A stretch of 64,000 bases of DNA from Amycolatopsis sp. WQ 127309 (GTDB lineage Bacteria > Actinomycetota > Actinomycetes > Mycobacteriales > Pseudonocardiaceae). The position numbers and the translations under genes were made by a program. Position 1 is the first letter of the stretch; each line of letters starts with the position of its first letter. Positions 1-8,651 of this stretch are shown here, piece by piece. The stretch is from the NCBI RefSeq assembly GCF_023023025.1, contig NZ_CP095481.1, positions 6,213,001 through 6,277,000 of the forward strand. Direction: 5' to 3'. The notes beneath the pieces were generated by a model. The model saw only the letters and a program-made list of their open reading frames with translations, was not told where the DNA came from and made no database searches.

Positions 1-536
1 TCCGGCTCGCCGACGGCACCACGGTGACCGGTGACGTCGTGCTCGTCGCCGCCGGCCCGTGGACCGGGGCGCTGGTCGACCGGCCGGTGGCGTTGCACCG
101 CCAGACGATGGTGTACCTGCGCCCGCCCGCCGCGCTCGCCCACGCGTGGGCGGCGACGCCCACGGTGGGCGGGATCGGCACCGACGGGCGGGCGTGGCTG
201 CTGCCCTCGGTGGCGGGCACCCTGCTCAAGGTGAGCACCGACGCCGTGCGGCGCGAGGTGACCACCCTGTCCGGGCCCGACGACGACGCGGGCTGGGCCG
301 CGCGGGTGCTCGCCGCCGGCGTCGTGTCCGATGTGGACGGATACGACGTGGTGCGGGTCAAGCACTGCCACTACGCCACGGCCGCCGACGGCAACACCGG
401 CTTCGTCCGGGTCGGGCCCGCGGTGTGGGCCCGACCGGCCAGCGGCGGTGACGGCTTCCGCACGGCACCGCTGGCCGCGGACGCCGTCGTCGCGCAGCTG
501 GCCGGCCGGGCCACCGCCGTCGGCACGCTCGCCTGA
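1..536 (+). CDS. FAD-dependent amine/amino-acid oxidase (DAO family), 3'-terminal fragment
   Basis: This is the C-terminal ~178 residues of a D-amino-acid/sarcosine oxidase-type flavoenzyme. The reading frame (starting at base 3) is open through the left edge, so the true start and the Rossmann GxGxxG lie outside the window. Visible DAO features are the strand-turn VLVAAGPWTG, where FAD-binding proteins re-enter the Rossmann fold, and a C-terminal DGFRTAPL segment of the type that contacts the flavin ring. The family oxidises amines or amino acids to imines with release of H2O2. It sits 57 bp before the ATP-grasp gene on the same strand and probably shares its operon. The substrate cannot be read from the sequence. 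Confidence 0.8.
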   Translation, partial: RLADGTTVTGDVVLVAAGPWTGALVDRPVALHRQTMVYLRPPAALAHAWAATPTVGGIGTDGRAWLLPSVAGTLLKVSTDAVRREVTTLSGPDDDAGWAARVLAAGVVSDVDGYDVVRVKHCHYATAADGNTGFVRVGPAVWARPASGGDGFRTAPLAADAVVAQLAGRATAVGTLA

Positions 537-593
537 ACGCCGTCGTCTCAACCCCCTTCCCCTGCACACCTTCCGACCGGAGGAACGTCTTCC

Positions 594-1895
594 ATGACCT
601 CGACCGCCCCGGGTGCGCTGCTCGTCATCGGCAGCGGGCTCAAGCTCTACCGCGAATACCTCGTCCGCAGCGTGTCCGACCGGGCCCGTGAAAACGGGCT
701 GCGACTGGTGCTGATCAACAACCTCAACCCGACCTGGCAGCACGAGTACTTCGACGACATCACCGTCGTCAACGTCTTCGACCACGCGCTGCTCGCCGAA
801 ACCGCCCGCAAGCTGGCGGCCGAGTACACGATCACCGGCGTGCTGTGCTGGGACGAGCCGCTGGTGATGCCCGCGGCCGAGCTGGCGGCCGAGTTCGGCG
901 TGCCGGGCCTGAGCATCCCCGGTGTGCACGGCTGCCGCGACAAGCACAGCTGCCGCGTCCGGCTCACCGCCGCCGGCCTGCCGCAGCCCGGCTTCCACCT
1001 GGCCGCCGACCTCGACGACGCCCGCGCGGCGGTCGCCCGCATCGGCTTCCCGGTGGTCGTCAAGCCGCGGGCGCTCGGCGCCAGCATGGGCGTCTCCCTC
1101 GCCCGGGACGACGCCGAGTTCGACGCCGCCTACCGCGTCGCCCACGAGGCCAGCCTCGTCGGCGACGAGCCCTACCGCGGCGGCGCGATCATCGAGGGCT
1201 ACGCCGACGGCCCGGAGATCAGCATCGACGGCGCCGTCCACAAGGGCGAGTACCTGCCGATGTTCATCGCCCGCAAGAGCACCGGCATGCCGCCGTTCTT
1301 CGAGGAGACCGGCCACGTCGTCGACTCCGCCGACCCGCTGCTGAAGGACGAGGAACTGCTGGGCGTGCTGGCCAAGGCCCACCACGTGCTCGGCATCGAG
1401 AACGGGATCACCCACACCGAGGTCCGCCTGACCCGCTCCGGCCCGGTGATCATCGAGGTCAACGGCCGGCTCGGCGGCGACCTCATCCCGTTCCTCGGCA
1501 AGACCGCGACCGGCATCGACCCGGGCAGCGTGCTGTTCGACGTCGCCACCGGGCAGCGCCCGGACGTCTCGCACAGCCGCGAGGGCGTCGCCGGCATCCG
1601 GTTCGGCTACCCGGACCACGACTGCGTCCTGCACTCGATCTCCGTCCCGACGGAGGCGCCCGGGCTGGTCACCGCGTCCCCGATGGCGGAGCCGGGCACC
1701 ACGCTGCGGCTGCCGCCGGGCGGCTACATCGCCCGGCACTCGTTCGTCGTGTGCCAGGCACCCGACCGCGACACGTGCGAGCAGCGGCTCGCGCACGCGG
1801 CCTCGCTCGTCGAGGTGAGTTCCGAGGACATCGAGCCCCCGCCCGTCGGCACCACGCTGGCGATGCCGGCCGGACTCCTGGACGTGGACGAATGA
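594..1895 (+). CDS. ATP-grasp carboxylate-amine ligase
   Basis: A 433-aa ATP-grasp enzyme, predicted to activate a carboxylate as acyl-phosphate and join it to an amine or other nucleophile. The pre-ATP-grasp domain is about residues 1-110 and the ATP-grasp fold about 115-320. FPVVVKPRALGASMGV carries the ATP-binding lysine K157; EGYADGPEISIDG (from E201) gives the lid and adenine contacts; the Mg-binding strand holds E276, E288 and N290 in IIEVNGRLGGD. The ATG has an upstream GGAGG-type site. The stop overlaps the next start as ATGA, implying translational coupling. ATP-grasp ligases beside oxidases usually belong to peptide-like or amino-acid-derived natural product pathways; the substrate here is unknown. 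Confidence 0.88.
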   Translation: MTSTAPGALLVIGSGLKLYREYLVRSVSDRARENGLRLVLINNLNPTWQHEYFDDITVVNVFDHALLAETARKLAAEYTITGVLCWDEPLVMPAAELAAEFGVPGLSIPGVHGCRDKHSCRVRLTAAGLPQPGFHLAADLDDARAAVARIGFPVVVKPRALGASMGVSLARDDAEFDAAYRVAHEASLVGDEPYRGGAIIEGYADGPEISIDGAVHKGEYLPMFIARKSTGMPPFFEETGHVVDSADPLLKDEELLGVLAKAHHVLGIENGITHTEVRLTRSGPVIIEVNGRLGGDLIPFLGKTATGIDPGSVLFDVATGQRPDVSHSREGVAGIRFGYPDHDCVLHSISVPTEAPGLVTASPMAEPGTTLRLPPGGYIARHSFVVCQAPDRDTCEQRLAHAASLVEVSSEDIEPPPVGTTLAMPAGLLDVDE

Positions 1896-2248
1896 GCGTC
1901 GACTACCACGGCCGCCGGTTCCGCGCGCTGGGCGGCGGCGACGGCACGTACGCCGAGTACCACCAGCACGGCGACCTGGTCTGGGCCACGTTCGAGGGCG
2001 GCCACGTCCGGCGCGGCACCGTCACCGGCGTCTGCGGCCCGACCGGCGTGCTGCGGCTGGCCTACACGATGGTCCTGGTGACCGGCGAGGTGATCGCCGG
2101 CAACAGCGTCAACACCCCGCAGTGGCACGGCGGCCACCTGGTGCTGCGGGAAGTCTGGGAACGCCACGGGGACAACGCCGCCAAGGGCGTGTCCTACCTC
2201 GAGGAGGTCCTCGCGGCCGAGCTCGAGCTCGCGGGAGCGGCGCGATGA
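1892..2248 (+). CDS. small conserved protein often labelled N-acetylglutamate synthase-like
   Basis: A 118-aa cytosolic protein starting at the ATG that overlaps the ATP-grasp stop. It opens with DYHGRRFRA and continues with YHQHGDLVWATFEGGHVRRG and a C-terminal LREVWERHGDNAAKG. This pattern matches a small beta-rich family that is frequently mislabelled N-acetylglutamate synthase; no acetyl-CoA-binding GNAT motif is visible, so that activity is not supported. Its stop overlaps the following oxidase start (ATGA at 2245). It is therefore the middle member of a tightly coupled three-gene set and may bind a small ligand or intermediate. Function is unassigned. Confidence 0.75.
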   Translation: MSVDYHGRRFRALGGGDGTYAEYHQHGDLVWATFEGGHVRRGTVTGVCGPTGVLRLAYTMVLVTGEVIAGNSVNTPQWHGGHLVLREVWERHGDNAAKGVSYLEEVLAAELELAGAAR

Positions 2249-3600
2249 CCGCGTGGGACACCCTGCGCGGCCTGGTGGACGGCGAACTCCGGCTCCCCGG
2301 CGACCGCGGCTTCGGTGAAGCCACGGCGCCGGTGAACCGGCGGTTCGCCGCCACCCGCCCCGCGGCGGTGCTCTCGGCCGCCCACGCGGGCGACGTCGCC
2401 CGCGCGATCGAGTGGGCCCGGGCGGAGTCGGTTCCGCTGGTGGCCCGCGGCGGCGGCCACAGCTACGCCGGCTTCTCCGCGAACACCGGGCTGGTGCTCG
2501 ACCTGCGGCGGCTGTCCGGGATCCGCGTCGACCGCGGCACCGGGCGGGTCACCGTCGGCGGCGGGACGCAGATGAAGGCGCTCTACGCCGGGTTGCGGCC
2601 GTGGGACCTGACCTTCCCGCTCGGCAACTCCGACACCGTCGGCATCGGCGGCCTGACCCTCGGCGGCGGCGTCACGACGATCTCCCGCGCGCACGGCACC
2701 ACCTGCGACGCGCTGGTCTCGACCGACGTCGTCCTCGCCGACGGCACGGTCGTCACGGCTTCGGCGACCGAGAACCCGGACCTGTTCTGGGCCTGCCGCG
2801 GCGGCGGGGGCGGCAACTTCGGCGTCAACACGAGCTTCACGTTCCAGGCGCGCCCGGCCCCGGCCGGCTCGACCTGCCTGCTGCTCTGGTCGTGGCCGCA
2901 CGCGGTCGAGGTGCTGGCCACGATGCAGGAGATCATGCTGGCCGCGCCCGAAGCGTTCTCGGCGCGGATCGGCATCGCCCGCTCGCCGGGCGGCGACGGC
3001 GTCGTGTCCGTGGTGGGTCACCACCTCGGTCCGGCGGCGGAACTGCGTGAGCTGCTGGCGCCGGTCTTCGCCGTCGCGGCCCCCGACCGCGCCGATATCG
3101 AGGACCGGGACTTCTGGGAAGCCGCGACGTACCTGCACCACGCCAGCGAGGGCGGGGCGTTCGCGGCCCGGACCCGCTGCACGCCGCACGCGATCGGCGA
3201 CGACGGCGTCGAGGCGCTCGTCCGGGCCGTCGACAAGTGGCCGGGCAGCGGCAACCCCGACGGCGCGGGCGCCGCGCTGTTCGCCTGGGGCGGCGCGATC
3301 GGCCGCGTCCCGGTGGGGGACACCGCGTTCCCGCACCGGGACACCCGGTTCCTGCTCAGCCTCGACACGTCGTGGGCCGAGGACGACGCGCCGGGCGTCG
3401 TCCAGGCGAACCTGGACTGGCTCCACGCCCTGCACGCCGAGGCCGGGGAGTTCGCGCCGGACGCGTCCTACGTCAACTTCACCGATCCGGACCTCGAGGA
3501 CTGGCGCGGCGCCTACTACGGGCCGAACGCCGCCCGGCTCGCCGAGGTCAAGCAGCGGTACGACCCCGACCGGTTCTTCCGGTCCCCGCAAGGAGTCTGA
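2245..3600 (+). CDS. FAD-linked oxidase, berberine-bridge (BBE)/PCMH type
   Basis: A 451-aa flavoprotein oxidase. The N-terminal FAD-binding PCMH domain (about residues 35-200) holds RGGGHSYAG with H72, the usual 8-alpha-N-histidyl FAD attachment residue. The C-terminal BBE motif is YVNFTDPDLEDW...YYGPN...VKQRYDPDRFF. Bicovalent members have a cysteine in the FPxGxCPTVGVGG segment; here the segment reads FPLGNSDTVGIGG with Ser129, so a single covalent link is expected. There is no secretion signal, consistent with an intracellular tailoring oxidase. The chosen ATG overlaps the preceding stop; longer in-frame extensions would overrun that gene. The family oxidises alcohols, amines or forms C-C/C-N bonds; the substrate is unknown. 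Confidence 0.88.
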   Translation: MTAWDTLRGLVDGELRLPGDRGFGEATAPVNRRFAATRPAAVLSAAHAGDVARAIEWARAESVPLVARGGGHSYAGFSANTGLVLDLRRLSGIRVDRGTGRVTVGGGTQMKALYAGLRPWDLTFPLGNSDTVGIGGLTLGGGVTTISRAHGTTCDALVSTDVVLADGTVVTASATENPDLFWACRGGGGGNFGVNTSFTFQARPAPAGSTCLLLWSWPHAVEVLATMQEIMLAAPEAFSARIGIARSPGGDGVVSVVGHHLGPAAELRELLAPVFAVAAPDRADIEDRDFWEAATYLHHASEGGAFAARTRCTPHAIGDDGVEALVRAVDKWPGSGNPDGAGAALFAWGGAIGRVPVGDTAFPHRDTRFLLSLDTSWAEDDAPGVVQANLDWLHALHAEAGEFAPDASYVNFTDPDLEDWRGAYYGPNAARLAEVKQRYDPDRFFRSPQGV

Positions 3601-3605
3601 CCACC

Positions 3606-3631
3606 GGCCGGCCCGCTCCGGCGGGCCGGCC
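3606..3631. terminator. GC-rich hairpin between BBE oxidase and flavin reductase
   Basis: A perfect 11-bp inverted repeat (GGCCGGCCCGC / GCGGGCCGGCC) with a 4-nt loop lies 5 bp after the oxidase stop. There is no U-tract, as is common in high-GC actinomycetes. It may terminate or attenuate transcription before the flavin reductase. Confidence 0.55.
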
Positions 3632-3651
3632 CGAACCCCGGGAGCAGCCGA

Positions 3652-4185
3652 ATGTCCCCCGACCTGCGTGGCGTGATGCGCACCTTCGCCACCGGCGTGT
3701 GCGTCGCCACCACCTACCGCGACACCCCCGGCGGCCGTCGCCACGACGCCGTCACCGTCAACTCACTGGGCTCGATCTCCCTCGACCCGCCGTTGATCTC
3801 CCTCTCCTTCCGCAAGGAGTCGGTGTTCCTCGCCGACCTGCTCGACACCGGCCGCTGGGTCGTGTCGATCCTGCCCGCGAGCGCGCGGGAGCTGGCCGGG
3901 CGCCTCGCCGGCCCGCGGTCCGCGCGGGTCTCCGAAATTGCGGTTCTCGAAGCGACTCCGGGGGAGCGGACCGGGGCGCTCGTGCTCGACGGCGCGAGCT
4001 GGCTGGAGTGCGCGCTGCGGCAGCCGATCGACCTCGGCGACCACACGCTCGTCGTCGGGGAAGTCCTGGCCACCGGCCACGACCGGCAGGCGCCCGCGCT
4101 CGTCTTCGTGCACGGCACCTACCACTCCGTCACCGATCCGCGGCAGGTCTCCGGGCCGGGCCAGTGGGGTGAGGCGGTGGGGTGA
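3652..4185 (+). CDS. flavin reductase (FMN-binding split-barrel, HpaC-like)
   Basis: A 177-aa protein of the flavin reductase-like family that supplies reduced FMN/FAD to a two-component monooxygenase. Family signatures are the start LRGVMRTFATGVCVATT, the core VNSLGSISLDPPLISLSF and the C-terminal HGTYHSV. A GGGAG site precedes the ATG by 8 nt. It follows the BBE oxidase by 51 bp across a hairpin and may be the last gene of the cluster that enters from the left edge. BBE oxidases do not need a reductase, so a partner monooxygenase probably lies upstream of the window, or this enzyme serves a distant one. Confidence 0.85.
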   Translation: MSPDLRGVMRTFATGVCVATTYRDTPGGRRHDAVTVNSLGSISLDPPLISLSFRKESVFLADLLDTGRWVVSILPASARELAGRLAGPRSARVSEIAVLEATPGERTGALVLDGASWLECALRQPIDLGDHTLVVGEVLATGHDRQAPALVFVHGTYHSVTDPRQVSGPGQWGEAVG

Positions 4186-4250
4186 GGCGCCCTGGCCCGG
4201 CTCGGCGCGGTCGGGCATGCTGAGCGCCCGGCAAGAGGAGAACTGAGACG

Positions 4251-5297
4251 GTGAACGAAGATTCGATGCGCTGGAACGGCCAGCGCACCGACCGCGTCGA
4301 CGCGGGGACGCTGCCGGGCCTGGCCCGGCTGACCGGGTTCGTGCGCAGCGTCCGGACCCCGGAGTTCCGGGGCGTGACGTTCCACGAGGTGCTCGCGAAG
4401 AGCGCGTTGAACCACGTGCCGGCGGACGCGCGCATGCTGCCGGGCGAGTACACGATGAACCCGTACCGCGGCTGCACGCACGCGTGCCAGTACTGCTTCG
4501 CGCGTCCCACGCACACGCGGCTCGGGCTGGACGTCGCCGGTGACTTCGACAACGAGATCATCGTCAAGACGAACATCGTCGAGGTGCTGCGGGGCGAGCT
4601 GGCCCGCAAGCGGAAACTCCCGCCACGCGTGGCTTTCGGCACCAACACCGACGTCTACCAGCGCGCCGAGGGCCGCTACGCGCTGATGCCCGGGATCATC
4701 GACGCGCTGACGGGCCACCGCGTCCCGTTCTCGATCCTGACCAAGGGCACGATGATCCGCCGCGACCTGGACCTCCTGGCCAAGGCGAGCCGCGCGACGA
4801 CGGTGCACCTGGGCGTCTCGCTGTCGATCCTGGACGAGCAGCTGCAGCAGTCGGTGGAGTTCGGCACGGCGACCACGACGGCGCGCCTGGCGACGGTCCG
4901 CGCCATCCGCGACGCGGGCCTCGAGTGCGCGGTGTTCCTGTCGCCGATCCTCCCGCACCTCACGGATTCGCCCGCGCAGCTGGAAGAACTGGTGTCCGCG
5001 GTGGCCGAAGCGGGCGCGACGAGCGTGCTGTACCACCCGCTCTACCTGTCGTCCGCGGTGAAGGAAGTCTTCTTCACCTGGCTGCGCGGCGCGCACCCGG
5101 AACTGGTCTCGGAGTACACGCGGTTGTACTCGGCCGGTTCGGAGACGTCCTACCGGCACGAGATCGGGGCCCGGATCCGCCCGCTGATCGCGAAGTACGG
5201 CTTCCCGGACCCGGACGAGACGATCGAGGACAAGTTCGCCCTCAACGGCCGCCGGGGCCAACCGGAGGAGGAACCCGCACAGCAGTCCCTCTTCTGA
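4251..5297 (+). CDS. Rv2578c-family radical SAM protein
   Basis: A 348-aa radical SAM enzyme of the actinobacterial Rv2578c / SplB-like group. The 4Fe-4S cluster motif is GCTHACQYC (C75, C79, C82), preceded by MNPYRGC as in SplB-type proteins. Downstream motifs include FGTNTDVYQRAEG, FSILTKGT and FLSPILPHLTDS, which fit a SAM-binding TIM-barrel. The GTG has an AGAGGAG site about 10 nt upstream; an ATG at 4266 (MRWNGQ) is a plausible alternative because homologues begin near there. The physiological substrate of the family is not known to me. It stands alone, convergent with the large regulator whose stop is 10 bp away. Confidence 0.87.
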   Translation: MNEDSMRWNGQRTDRVDAGTLPGLARLTGFVRSVRTPEFRGVTFHEVLAKSALNHVPADARMLPGEYTMNPYRGCTHACQYCFARPTHTRLGLDVAGDFDNEIIVKTNIVEVLRGELARKRKLPPRVAFGTNTDVYQRAEGRYALMPGIIDALTGHRVPFSILTKGTMIRRDLDLLAKASRATTVHLGVSLSILDEQLQQSVEFGTATTTARLATVRAIRDAGLECAVFLSPILPHLTDSPAQLEELVSAVAEAGATSVLYHPLYLSSAVKEVFFTWLRGAHPELVSEYTRLYSAGSETSYRHEIGARIRPLIAKYGFPDPDETIEDKFALNGRRGQPEEEPAQQSLF

Positions 5298-5306
5298 GGA
5301 CCAGGC

Positions 5307-8300
5307 TCAGGCGAGCAAATCGTCCATCAACGCCCGGATGCGGCCGTACAACGCGGTCCCCGTGAGCCCACCGACGTCGGCCAGCAACCGTTCACGGCTT
5401 TCCCGGTCGCCCAACGCCGTCGCGAGGCGTTCGCCACGGCCTTGCGGGGCGAACTGGCTGGCGTTCGCGCCCACCCGCGTCCCCAAGGCCCACAGCTCGC
5501 GGGCGCTCGCGGCGTCACCCCGGAAGTCCGTGAATGCCACATTCACGGACACTACGTCCCTCGATGTGGCATTCACGGACTTGCGCAGTGTCGTCGTGGC
5601 GGCCAGCTCGGCGCCGCCCATCGCCCAGGCGCCCAGCAGCGGGCGGTCGTGGGCGGTCAGGACTTCGGCGCGCACGGCACGCAGCGTGTCGGCGGCCCGG
5701 GCGCCGGCGCCGAGCCACACGTGGAGGACGGCGACCGCGATCCGGAAGACGGCCGGCGGGCCGGCCCGCAGCAGCGCGTCCGCGTGGGACGTCGCCTCGT
5801 CGGGCCGGCCGCGGCGCCAGGCCAGCTGGGCCAGGCCGAGCCGCGCCTGGTGGACGTCGAGGCCGGCCGAACCGGCGGTCTCCCGCAGCCGGTGCTCGGC
5901 CTCGGCGTCGCCGGCCAGCGCCAGCTGCGTGTCGAGCAGCACCCGCGTCGACCGGGCGTCCTGGGCCGCGCCGACCAGCGCCAGGTGCCGCTCGCTGCGC
6001 CGCAGCCACTCGTCGGACCCGGTCGTGTGGCCGGCGGCGTGAGCGGCCATCCCCATGCCCCAGTGGTCGCCGATCGCCTCGAACCGGCGGTAGGCCAGCT
6101 CGGCGTCACCGGACCGCCGGGTGCCGGCGTCCTCGACCAGGACGGCCCGGATGAAGTGGCCCATCCCCTGGACGTACGGGTCCGGGTGCGCGACGAGGAT
6201 CGCGGCGTCGGCCAGGCTCTTGTCGGGGACCGCCTGCTCCAGGCCCGGCATCGCCGCCGCCAGCGCGGCCGTGCGGGGTGAGACGTCGCCGGGGCGCTCC
6301 GCGAACAGCGTGCGCAGCGCGCGGCGGGCCAGCACGGTGAGGCGGACGGGCCCGGTGTTGCCCGCGTTGACGCCGATCAGCACGCACAGCCACGCGAGCC
6401 GGTCGGCGTGCGGCAGCGGACGCGCACTGGCCCGGCCGCGCGTGATCGCCGACCGCGCCCGCGCGGCGGGGTCGTCGAGGTGCAGCAGCCTGCGTGCCCA
6501 CGCGCCGGCCTCGAGGTGCCGGCCACGCACCGTCCACAGCTGGAACAGGGCCGTGGCGACGTCGACCGCGGCCGGTTCGTCGTCGTGGTCGCACGCCCAC
6601 CGCAGGGCGGCGACGAAGTTGTCCTGGTCGGCCGCGCAGGCGTCCAGGGCCTCGATCTGGGCGGGACCGATGAAGCCGGGCCCCAGCGACACGGCCCGCC
6701 GAACGGCCCAGCCGACCAGGTCGGCCATGGCTTCCGCGCGTCCGGCCGCGTCGAGGCGGGCCTCGCCGTGTTCGCGGACCGTCTCCAGCATCCGGTAGCG
6801 GTCGTCCTCCAGCCGCAGCAGCGACTGCTCGACCAGGATCGCCAGCCCCCGGCGGACGCCGGGGCCCGCGACGGCCTCGGCGAGGTCCGCGGTGAACGGC
6901 GCCGGGATGACGGCCAGCCGTTCCAGCAGCTCCCGTTCGCCGGGCTCGAGCAGCTCACGGCTCCAGCCGACCAGCGCCCCCAGGCCGGCGTGGCGTTCGG
7001 GCAGCCCGCGCACGGCGTCGTCGAGCAGCGCGAACCGGTCGCCGAGCCCGGTCAGGACGTCGTCGAGCGGCATGGACCGCAGCCGGGCGGCGGCCAGTTC
7101 GAGCGCCAGGGGCAGGTTGTCGAGCCGGTGCGCGAGGGCCAGCGCCCGGTCCCGCGGCCAGGCCGGCGTCGCGCCGCCGGCCCGCACGCGGGCTTCGAGC
7201 AGGGCAAGCGCTTCGTCGTCGGGCAGCGCCGGAAGCCGGTGGACGACCTCGCCGAGCAGGCCCAGCGGCGCCCGGCTGGTGGCGAGCACGCCGAACCCGG
7301 GCGGCGCCACGGCCAGCAGCTCGGCCACGACGTGCGCGGCGGCGTCGAGGACGTGCTCGCAGTTGTCGAGCACGAGCAGCCCGTCGAGCCCGGCGCCGAG
7401 GGCCCGCAGCCGCTCGCCGGGCCCGAGCGGACGGCGGTCCGGAGCGAGGGTGTCCGGGCCGCCCAGTACCGCGAGCACGGCGGGCAGCACCTCGGCGGGC
7501 GAGCGCAGGCCGGCCAGCTCGACCACCCGCACGGGCTCGGCGGAACGGGCGATCTCGGCGGCCAGCCGGGTCTTCCCGGCCCCGCCGGTGGCGACGACGG
7601 TCACCACCGGCGCCACCAGCAGCGCCTGTCTGACGGCGGCGAGATCCGGCTCGCGCCCGATCAGCGGCGTCATCGCCCGTCGCCAGGCGGCCGGCAGCCC
7701 GCCGGCCCGGTGCGGCCGCGCCGTCAGCTGCCCGCGCAGCAGAGCCAGGTGCGCGTCGGCGAGCACCGGGGACGGATCGGCGCCGTACCGCTCGACGAGC
7801 TCGCCGCGCACCCGCTCGACCACGTCGAAGGCTTCGGCATCGCGGCCCTGGGCCGCGAGAACCCGCACGAGCAGCGCGGCGGCCGGCTCGTCGGGCGGGA
7901 CGCGGGTGGCCAGCCGCCGCAGGTCGGCCTCGTCGACCGGCCCGCCGCCGGCCAGGGCGGCTTCCGCCCGCAGCGTCACGACGTCGCCGAAGAGCCGGTC
8001 GCCGATCGGCTCCGGGACCTCGGGGAACAACGCCCGCGCCTCGTCGGCGCAGTCCCGCGCGCTTTCGGCGTCACCCTCGGCCAGCGCCTGCCGGCCACGA
8101 TCGGCGAGCGCGCGGACGGCGACGGCGTCGAGCTGCACCTCGTCGGCCGGGATCCGGTACCCGCCGGGCCCGGTCCGCACCGGCACGCCGAGCCGCCGCA
8201 CCCGGCCGACCAGGGCCTGCACCGCACCGGTGGCGTCCTCGGGAGGCGTGCCTTGCCAGACCGCATCGACCAGCGCGGTAGTGGAAACGGTGCGGCCCCG

Positions 8301-8411
8301 GGCATCGAGCAGCTCCCGGATCACGGCGGCCAGCCGATCACCCCGCACCGGCCGGCCGTCCACCGCCAGAGGGCCGAGAGTCGTGATCCGCACACCACCA
8401 TCATCACCCAT
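5307..8411 (-). CDS. AfsR/SARP-like BTAD regulator with NB-ARC ATPase and TPR region
   Basis: A 1034-aa transcriptional regulator. Domains in order are: a winged-helix DNA-binding domain (RITTLGPLAVDG onwards, residues 7-80); BTAD helices (about 85-230); an NTP-binding NB-ARC-like domain with P-loop VVATGGAGKTRL and Walker-B-like LLVLDNCEHVLD; an ARC/winged-helix region; and C-terminal TPR-like helices. Such proteins activate secondary metabolism or stress genes. The ATG at 8411 (MGDDGGVRITT) was chosen because upstream in-frame sequence is low-complexity; the adjacent GTG is an alternative. Near the C-terminus a ~20-residue segment (RKSVNATSRDVV...) is encoded by a perfect inverted repeat at 5524-5582 that keeps the frame, so the TPR region appears to carry an insertion. 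Confidence 0.87.
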   Translation of the reverse strand: MGDDGGVRITTLGPLAVDGRPVRGDRLAAVIRELLDARGRTVSTTALVDAVWQGTPPEDATGAVQALVGRVRRLGVPVRTGPGGYRIPADEVQLDAVAVRALADRGRQALAEGDAESARDCADEARALFPEVPEPIGDRLFGDVVTLRAEAALAGGGPVDEADLRRLATRVPPDEPAAALLVRVLAAQGRDAEAFDVVERVRGELVERYGADPSPVLADAHLALLRGQLTARPHRAGGLPAAWRRAMTPLIGREPDLAAVRQALLVAPVVTVVATGGAGKTRLAAEIARSAEPVRVVELAGLRSPAEVLPAVLAVLGGPDTLAPDRRPLGPGERLRALGAGLDGLLVLDNCEHVLDAAAHVVAELLAVAPPGFGVLATSRAPLGLLGEVVHRLPALPDDEALALLEARVRAGGATPAWPRDRALALAHRLDNLPLALELAAARLRSMPLDDVLTGLGDRFALLDDAVRGLPERHAGLGALVGWSRELLEPGERELLERLAVIPAPFTADLAEAVAGPGVRRGLAILVEQSLLRLEDDRYRMLETVREHGEARLDAAGRAEAMADLVGWAVRRAVSLGPGFIGPAQIEALDACAADQDNFVAALRWACDHDDEPAAVDVATALFQLWTVRGRHLEAGAWARRLLHLDDPAARARSAITRGRASARPLPHADRLAWLCVLIGVNAGNTGPVRLTVLARRALRTLFAERPGDVSPRTAALAAAMPGLEQAVPDKSLADAAILVAHPDPYVQGMGHFIRAVLVEDAGTRRSGDAELAYRRFEAIGDHWGMGMAAHAAGHTTGSDEWLRRSERHLALVGAAQDARSTRVLLDTQLALAGDAEAEHRLRETAGSAGLDVHQARLGLAQLAWRRGRPDEATSHADALLRAGPPAVFRIAVAVLHVWLGAGARAADTLRAVRAEVLTAHDRPLLGAWAMGGAELAATTTLRKSVNATSRDVVSVNVAFTDFRGDAASARELWALGTRVGANASQFAPQGRGERLATALGDRESRERLLADVGGLTGTALYGRIRALMDDLLA
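5524..5582. repeat. 19-bp perfect inverted repeat inserted within a coding region
   Basis: The left arm at 5524-5542 begins AAGTCCGTGAATGCC and is exactly complementary to 5564-5582, with a 21-nt spacer. A nested alternative hairpin uses GTCCGTGAATG / CATTCACGGAC with a 3-nt loop. The GTCCGTGAA edge is shared with the palindrome at 14248-14302. It lies in frame inside the AfsR-like gene. Confidence 0.85.
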
Positions 8412-8651
8412 TCGCCGCGCCCGGGCCCGAGCCGCGGGTTCGCCGGGTCTCCCCGCGCCGCGGTGGCTGTCCGCTGTCGCGTGGCCGAGTGTGGTGATCC
8501 GCGCCTCCGCGCCTCCGCGTCGCGGGCGGGCGGGTGCCAGGCGCTTCGGCTCGGGCCGCGGGTTCGCCGAATCCGCGTTGCCGGTCGGCGGAAGCCGTTG
8601 ACCTCGCCGACCCGGCGCAGCACCCACCCGCCGCGCGCGCCCTCCGGGTGG
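8412..8651. other. intergenic region with imperfect duplication of the regulator's 5' end
   Basis: This 240-bp gap upstream of the AfsR-like gene contains two copies of GCCGCGGGTTCGCCG (8431-8445 and 8555-8569). It also holds a degenerate copy (near 8483-8502) of the sequence encoding RITTLG at the start of the regulator (near 8372-8391). This looks like a decayed local duplication. I see no convincing gene. Confidence 0.4.

Noticed and set aside
2194..3744. A 516-residue minus-strand open frame opposite the BBE oxidase
   Set aside because: Gly/Arg/Ala-rich composition with no motif; the plus-strand gene has clear FAD motifs and coupling to neighbours.
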